Under the pieces are notes generated by a model. It saw only the letters and a list, made by a program, of their open reading frames with translations. It was not told the origin of the DNA and did not search any database. Positions 59,200-64,000 of a DNA stretch of 64,000 nucleotides are shown here, piece by piece. Position 1 is the first letter of the stretch, and each line of letters starts with the position of its first letter. Position numbers and translations under genes: made by a program. The stretch is from Bugula neritina (taxonomy: Eukaryota > Bryozoa > Gymnolaemata > Cheilostomatida > Bugulidae). Location: NCBI GenBank assembly GCA_964035545.1, contig OZ037770.1, positions 10,070,973-10,134,972 of the forward strand, given 5' to 3'.

Positions 59200-61900
59200 G
59201 AATTAGTATATAATATGCATATATTGCTTTTTTACATTGGCACTAGCCAACACCACGTAGATCTCTTCCTTATAGGTATTAAGATAGATAATGGTGCACT
59301 TTGGTATCATTTCACGAGCTGTAAGAAAGCTACTGTATAGATAATATGTAAAGAACTTGCCAAGTTACGCTATATGACGAAATCACTCTGTAGAACAATA
59401 CATAGACAAGTTTAGTTTTGTAATTGGTATATAGTTGGGTGGCTCGAGAGTTTTTGCCTACCTCTCAGCTCTAAAGAACTTCACCATCTTAACCAACCCC
59501 TTGCACCACTTCAATCTAGATCTAGGCAGCAGAGGTCAGCATTGGTAATATCACTCCACTGATTGGCTGATAAACAAAATTATATAATACTGTACCAACA
59601 ATAGTTAATCAATACAACATTTGAAAAAAAATATGAGTGGACAAAGCGTGTAATATAAGATATAAATTTGTAAAAAGTATTGGAAAATATTACGTATAAT
59701 AAAGTAAACAATATATTATGGAGAAATTAAAGTTAGTTATACGAAGTAATGCAAACTATTACTGTAAAAAAACTAACAACCCATAAAAAGAGTAACTTCT
59801 CATACTTGCATTAAAAATATTGAACATAAAAAATGTATATATCTAAAGCAGTTTTTATAAGAATAGACATGGTAATCAATTATTGAATTTGACTAGCTAT
59901 GGTGAACTTAATTCAGACTGACTGTTCAGAATCTATGATGGAACAGACTCAGCTAAGATAAGAAAGCTATAGCTAATTTTATTGCTGCATTAATGGCGTG
60001 CATAATACACAATGCAAACTGTATCAACTTTTTTATTATGCTAACCAAAATATTATGGTACATATGTAATGATACGTTACTTAAAACCCAAATTAGGCAG
60101 CTTAATTTGAACTTTTTTTATATAATAAGTATTTTTATGGAGCATGCGTTAAAAAATTACTTGACACAGAGGTACCTAAAAAAACCTTAAATTTAAAGTA
60201 AGTCAAAGGTAAATATTATATACCAGTGTAAATTAATTTTATTGAAGAATAATTAATACATAATACATATATAGGTCAAGATAATTTCACTGAAAATCTT
60301 TTTAAAAAATGATAGCCACCTTATATAAGAATTCCTGGAGCATAGAGCAATTTATTGTTGGCTTGTTTATTTTTGGAATCTATTACATAATATATCCTAT
60401 TGACTAAAAAAAATTTTTATAATGAATTTTGTGCAAGTATGCGCTGAATTGATTTGGGATTTCTGACCGCTTGCTGATGACGTTTTCGGTTGGCTTTTAA
60501 TTTTCTTCTACTATAAAACTTATACTAATTATAGCTAACTTTCGTTGCATGCTATTTTTAGCTGCTGCACTGCACAGCCTAATTACTAAGATGGCTTGAA
60601 AGTTTAAAGTTTGAGCTTTTAAACCATATCAATGTAGATGTAGATGAAAATAATACATATAAGAATATTTTAATACTGCATAAGTGAAATATGTCAGAGA
60701 TTCTTTAAGCTTTCCCTATTTGTTCCCCTGTTTGTTTTCCATATGTAATTTTGCACCATTTGGGGAAAACATTAGCAGAATAGTTTAATTGCACTGTTGA
60801 CCTACATTTCCATTTGTTCTAGGACTAAATGTAATTTAAAAATATAAATATGATTCAAATACAATTGTATCGGCTACCTTATACTAATTAATGTATATTT
60901 GCTTGTTGAAGAATATAATCCCAGTGAAAGGGTATGATAAAATAGGTAACATAACTCTTAATTATAAAATCAATCTTATTACTGAACTAAGATTTTAGCA
61001 TTGAAGTTTTTTTATTGAAAAATACTTCAATAAACAGCTGCTATATATCATTAGAATTTTAGGATTACAAATACACACAGGCAAACAAACACGCACTAGC
61101 GCTGGCGCTGGCGCTGGCGCTGGCACTGGCACTGGCACTGGCACTGGCACTGGCACTGGCACTGGCACTGGCACTGGCACTGGCACTGGCACTGGCACTG
61201 GCACTGGCACTAGCACTAGCACTAGCACTAGCACTAGCACTGGCGCGCACGCATGCACACACACACTAGCAAGTGCTGTGTTATGGGATGCTTTAAGATT
61301 TTATTTACAGTAAACTATTTACAAGGTCCTTCTTTGACTAATCAAGATGACTATAGCAGCAAAGAGTATATGCTTGAATATCATAACCCATCACCTTAGC
61401 TACTTCTCATTATTGTTTACAAACAATGCAGCTTCTCTACTAATAAAATAAATTCTGAATAAGTAAACAGATGTTTAAAAGAAGTAGAAGAGAATGCTTT
61501 AGTTAGCTTGTGTACTAGTAAAGCAAGTATAAACCAACCATGTAGAAGTATAGAAGTAGACAGAGCAGATGGGCTTTACATATATAGGCATTATTCTTCT
61601 GCGGAAACCTAGAAGTAAGTAAAAACAATATATACAGTGAAACATTTGCAACAATACCGAGGTGGGTGCAGTAATGGAAATGATTGGATTAGAATCGTAG
61701 CAAAAGAGGTTATGTTTAATTTCAACCCGAGCCCCAAAACAAAATTTATAAAGAAATTTAAAGAACACAGGCTATCTCAACTTCTCCACTACTGTTCCTA
61801 AATGTCACTGACTTCACATTCTTTCTACTGATGTCAAACAGATTACGCTAAGCAGACGCTGACTGCCTGAGATTTCTAAACACACAAACATATCTGTGTT
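59200..61900. other. gene-poor interval
   Basis: AT-rich sequence with no supported exon except the hexanucleotide repeat near 61.1 kb. Reading frames here are short and lack conserved-looking content. Confidence 0.5.
61094..61246. repeat. (GGCACT)n hexanucleotide repeat with ordered variants
   Basis: About 25 units. From left to right the unit is GGCGCT (four to five copies), then GGCACT (about fourteen), then AGCACT (about six). The block order shows that variants spread locally. Minus-strand frames encode (Ala-Ser)n or (Val-Pro)n without stop, but nothing supports translation. A short CA/GT-rich flank follows. Confidence 0.93.
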
Positions 61901-61929
61901 GTTATTTCTTCTAATCTTTATTTGGTTTG

Positions 61930-62051
61930 TCAGCCGCTGTCAAAGTGTCATCTTGAAGCCAGTGGCAGCATATCAGTGACACTGGGCAGCACATACTTTA
62001 TATCATTCCATCACTGAAGCTCCATAGATCTGCATCCAGTCTAATAGAGAG
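61930..62051 (+). promoter_or_regulatory. possible non-coding first exon of the THNSL2-like gene
   Basis: A less AT-rich stretch ends at a good donor (AATAGAGAG/GTAAGT). About 320 bases later there is an acceptor (AATTTTTAG, exon from 62375) 36 bases before the start codon. The beginning of this exon is not defined. Confidence 0.4.
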
Positions 62052-62410
62052 GTAAGTTTTCCAGCTTCTTCATAACTTCTCTACTTAGTTGCTCAGTTTT
62101 GGAGACAATATAAGAAAATATCTATGTCTGATTACTTTGTTATTGAAAACATTTGTTACATTTATAATAGGTATATACATTGCTAAACAATCATCAACTG
62201 TATCATAAGGGAAGTTTAACATCACGAAGCAACCATTTTCATCTTTCGTACCTGATTTGCTAAGTAGTCCCACGCTCTTTCAAATTTTGCAATTAAAGCT
62301 GCATTTCGGTTATTATTCTTACTGAATTGCTAGCTTTTCAGTAACAAATAAAAATATTTTTTAATAATTTTTAGAGCAAAGAGAAAAACTTAGACTTAGG
62401 AATATAAAAG

Positions 62411-63658
62411 ATGAAGTACCAGTCAACAAGGGGTGGGTCTAGTGGCCACACATTCCAAGGTATGCCAAGAAGTATAATATGCACTGCAATGATAAATAAA
62501 CTTTTTCAACTCACATATATTTAGAGAATGATAGAGTTGTATTTGCAGTAAAAAGTTATTGCTGCATGCAAAGTAATCCCAATGGCTTGGTATCTTTGCT
62601 TATGGTTATAAATATTGGTTTGAAGTGACAGTCAACAATATAGACTTCTCATAATCTCATAGTTTCCAATGAGAAAATAATTTCTTTTGTTCTATTTCAT
62701 GACTATTAAAGAGGCTTTCCCAAATTTATTCATCACTGAATCTACTCCACAACTACACGGCTACTAGATTAAGCTCATATAAGCTTGCTTATCTAAAGTA
62801 GATCGTGAAATAAAAGCTATAATAGCTATTCATCTAACTACAAGCATATGGTCATGTAACAGTGGTGTGATAATTTGTATATTGCTCTTACTATATTAAT
62901 GATGGTAAATGTTACAACTAGCTTGTATGCTTTGCGAGTGAGAAAAAACATGGGTTGATGAACATCTAAGTGCAATTGTAAGTGCAAATGGATTGCAATT
63001 GTAAGTGTATGTCTGTGTTGCTACTTGTTTGTTTAACATGATAATAAATTTCTATCTAAAAAATTTTCTTGTTCAAAATTCTAAATAGTTTTAAAAAAGT
63101 TGTTGGGAGGTTTTGGTGTAAGTATCATATGAGAAGTTGTCTACCCATGAAGCTGTTGAGTTTGAAAAATGTAAGCTACATTATATAGAATGAGGCTAAA
63201 TTATAGCCTTATTCTATATGATTAATTTTACTGTAAGGCATAACAACATCTGAAGTACACACTTGGTTTGGTTTTCTTAATTTAATTTATTGTTTTGGTT
63301 TGAGGCTTGCATGTATTATTTTACAGACTGAATTTATACAATGATCAAATATCTGTTAGAAATAATGCTATATAAAAAATACAGCATGAATTTCTACTTC
63401 TCTTTAACATAACATGTACATGCAATAAACACCACCCTAATATAAAGTGACATAGTTATTGTGTACTGACAAAGTTGGTGTTACCAGAGGCAATATTCAA
63501 GGGCTATGCCCCTGATGGCGGGATGTACATGCCAGAAGAGATCCCCCAACTCTCTCAAGAAACCATCTCTAGCTGGGCTGACATGCCTTATAAGGAAATC
63601 ATGAAGCAGATAGTCAAGTTGTTTGCAGAAGATGAGATCCCCGTCTCTGATATCTCAG
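62411..63658 (+). CDS. THNSL2: threonine synthase-like 2 (PLP-dependent phospho-lyase), 5' part only
   Basis: THNSL2 proteins are PLP-fold enzymes related to threonine synthase; the mammalian enzyme degrades O-phosphohomoserine and phosphothreonine rather than making threonine. Two coding exons are visible. 62411-62459 encodes MKYQSTRGGSSGHTFQ. 63488-63658 follows acceptor TTACCAG and encodes EAIFKGYAPDGGMYMPEEIP and on to DISG, ending TCAG/GTGAGT. The junction reproduces the N-terminal pattern of human THNSL2 (STRG...FEGALFSGYAPDGGLFMPEE, from memory) without gaps around the motif. The PLP-binding lysine and catalytic body lie beyond the window. The intron after exon 2 starts directly with a 12-bp repeat. 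Confidence 0.85.
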
Positions 63659-63885
63659 GTGAGTTGGCTAGACAAGTGAGTTGACAGGTGGGCTGGCAGG
63701 TGAGTTAACAGGTGAGTTGACAGGTGAGCTGACAGGTGAATTGAGTGAGCAGGTGAGCTGACCAAACAGGTGAGTTGGCAGGTGAATTGAGTAGACAGGT
63801 GAGTAGACAGGTGAGTTAACAGGTGAGGTGACAGGTGAGCTGACAGGTGGGCTGACAGGTGGGCTGAGTGACCAGGTGAGCTAAG
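63659..63885. repeat. 12-bp minisatellite of GTGAGTTGACAG units, starting at a splice donor
   Basis: About 18 imperfect units, each opening with a 5' splice-site-like GTGAG(T/C) and closing with (A/C)CAG. The first GTGAGT is the real donor of THNSL2 exon 2, so every boundary in the array reads CAG/GTGAGT, close to the donor consensus. Some units have a five-base extension (GTGAATTGAGTGAGCAG). Confidence 0.93.
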
Positions 63886-63905
63886 TTATAGACAAATAGG
63901 CTAAA

Positions 63906-64000
63906 TCAGAGGTGGGCAACCGGGGGCCCCAGGGCCACTAGTGGCCTTTTGCCCATTTTTTGTGACTTGTTTACTACTTAAGATAAGTAATACTGTCATT
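63906..64000 (+). mobile_element. possible hAT-type transposon end (truncated by the window)
   Basis: CAGAGGTGGGCAACCGGGGG and the following GC-rich GGCCCCAGGGCCACTAGTGG resemble the terminal inverted repeats (CAGNGGTGGGCAA) seen at the ends of many non-autonomous hAT elements. The other end lies outside the window, so neither an inverted partner nor a target-site duplication can be checked. Confidence 0.45.

Noticed and set aside
61065-61264. Poly(Ala-Ser) and poly(Val-Pro) proteins
   Set aside because: They are translations of a hexanucleotide repeat with no gene context.

Overview
The window looks like nuclear DNA from an animal. It is AT-rich and holds spliced genes with GT-AG introns on both strands, tRNA-derived SINE copies, many micro- and minisatellites and long gene-poor stretches. 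The protein families (OPA1, FoxQ2, eIF2B delta, C2CD2/TMEM24, extracellular Cu/Zn SOD-like, THNSL2) point to a bilaterian, probably a marine invertebrate. A lophotrochozoan is my guess, but the sequence does not fix the phylum.

Layout. 1-0.9 kb: one internal exon of an OPA1-like gene (-) running off the left edge. 1-5.7 kb: simple repeats and a retroelement integrase relic. 5.7-7.1 kb: an intronless Golgi-type sulfotransferase (+). 11.6-15.3 kb: a FoxQ2-like forkhead gene (-, five exons). 17.3-25.4 kb: EIF2B4 (-, ten coding exons, 532 aa when joined). One of its introns carries a small secreted-protein gene on the opposite strand (20.98-22.34 kb). 29.4-44.2 kb: a C2CD2/C2CD2L (TMEM24)-like lipid-transfer protein (+, eighteen exons, 861 aa). 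45.3-59 kb: two tandem secreted Cu/Zn-SOD-like genes (-, six coding exons each, 244 and 243 aa). 62.4 kb to the right edge: the first two coding exons of a THNSL2-like gene (+). I built every gene by joining exons with matching splice phase; the completed EIF2B4, C2CD2L and SOD models all come out divisible by three.

The genes are not an operon-like unit and do not obviously work together. They cover mitochondrial fusion, Golgi sulfation, transcription, translation initiation, ER-plasma membrane lipid transfer, extracellular metal binding or antioxidant function, and amino-acid catabolism.

The most unusual signal is a recurring association of minisatellites with splice sites. Two arrays begin exactly at the first base of an intron, and their units start GT and end AG (38 bp in C2CD2L, 12 bp in THNSL2). 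A third array of 15-bp units is made of 3' splice sites and ends exactly at a real exon. Further arrays sit at or near splice sites in EIF2B4, the nested gene, C2CD2L and both SOD genes. Other points of interest are a cassette exon that repeats a C2-domain first strand, SOD paralogues lacking most of the electrostatic loop, a probable GC-AG intron, a perfect 60-bp palindrome and a foldback element.
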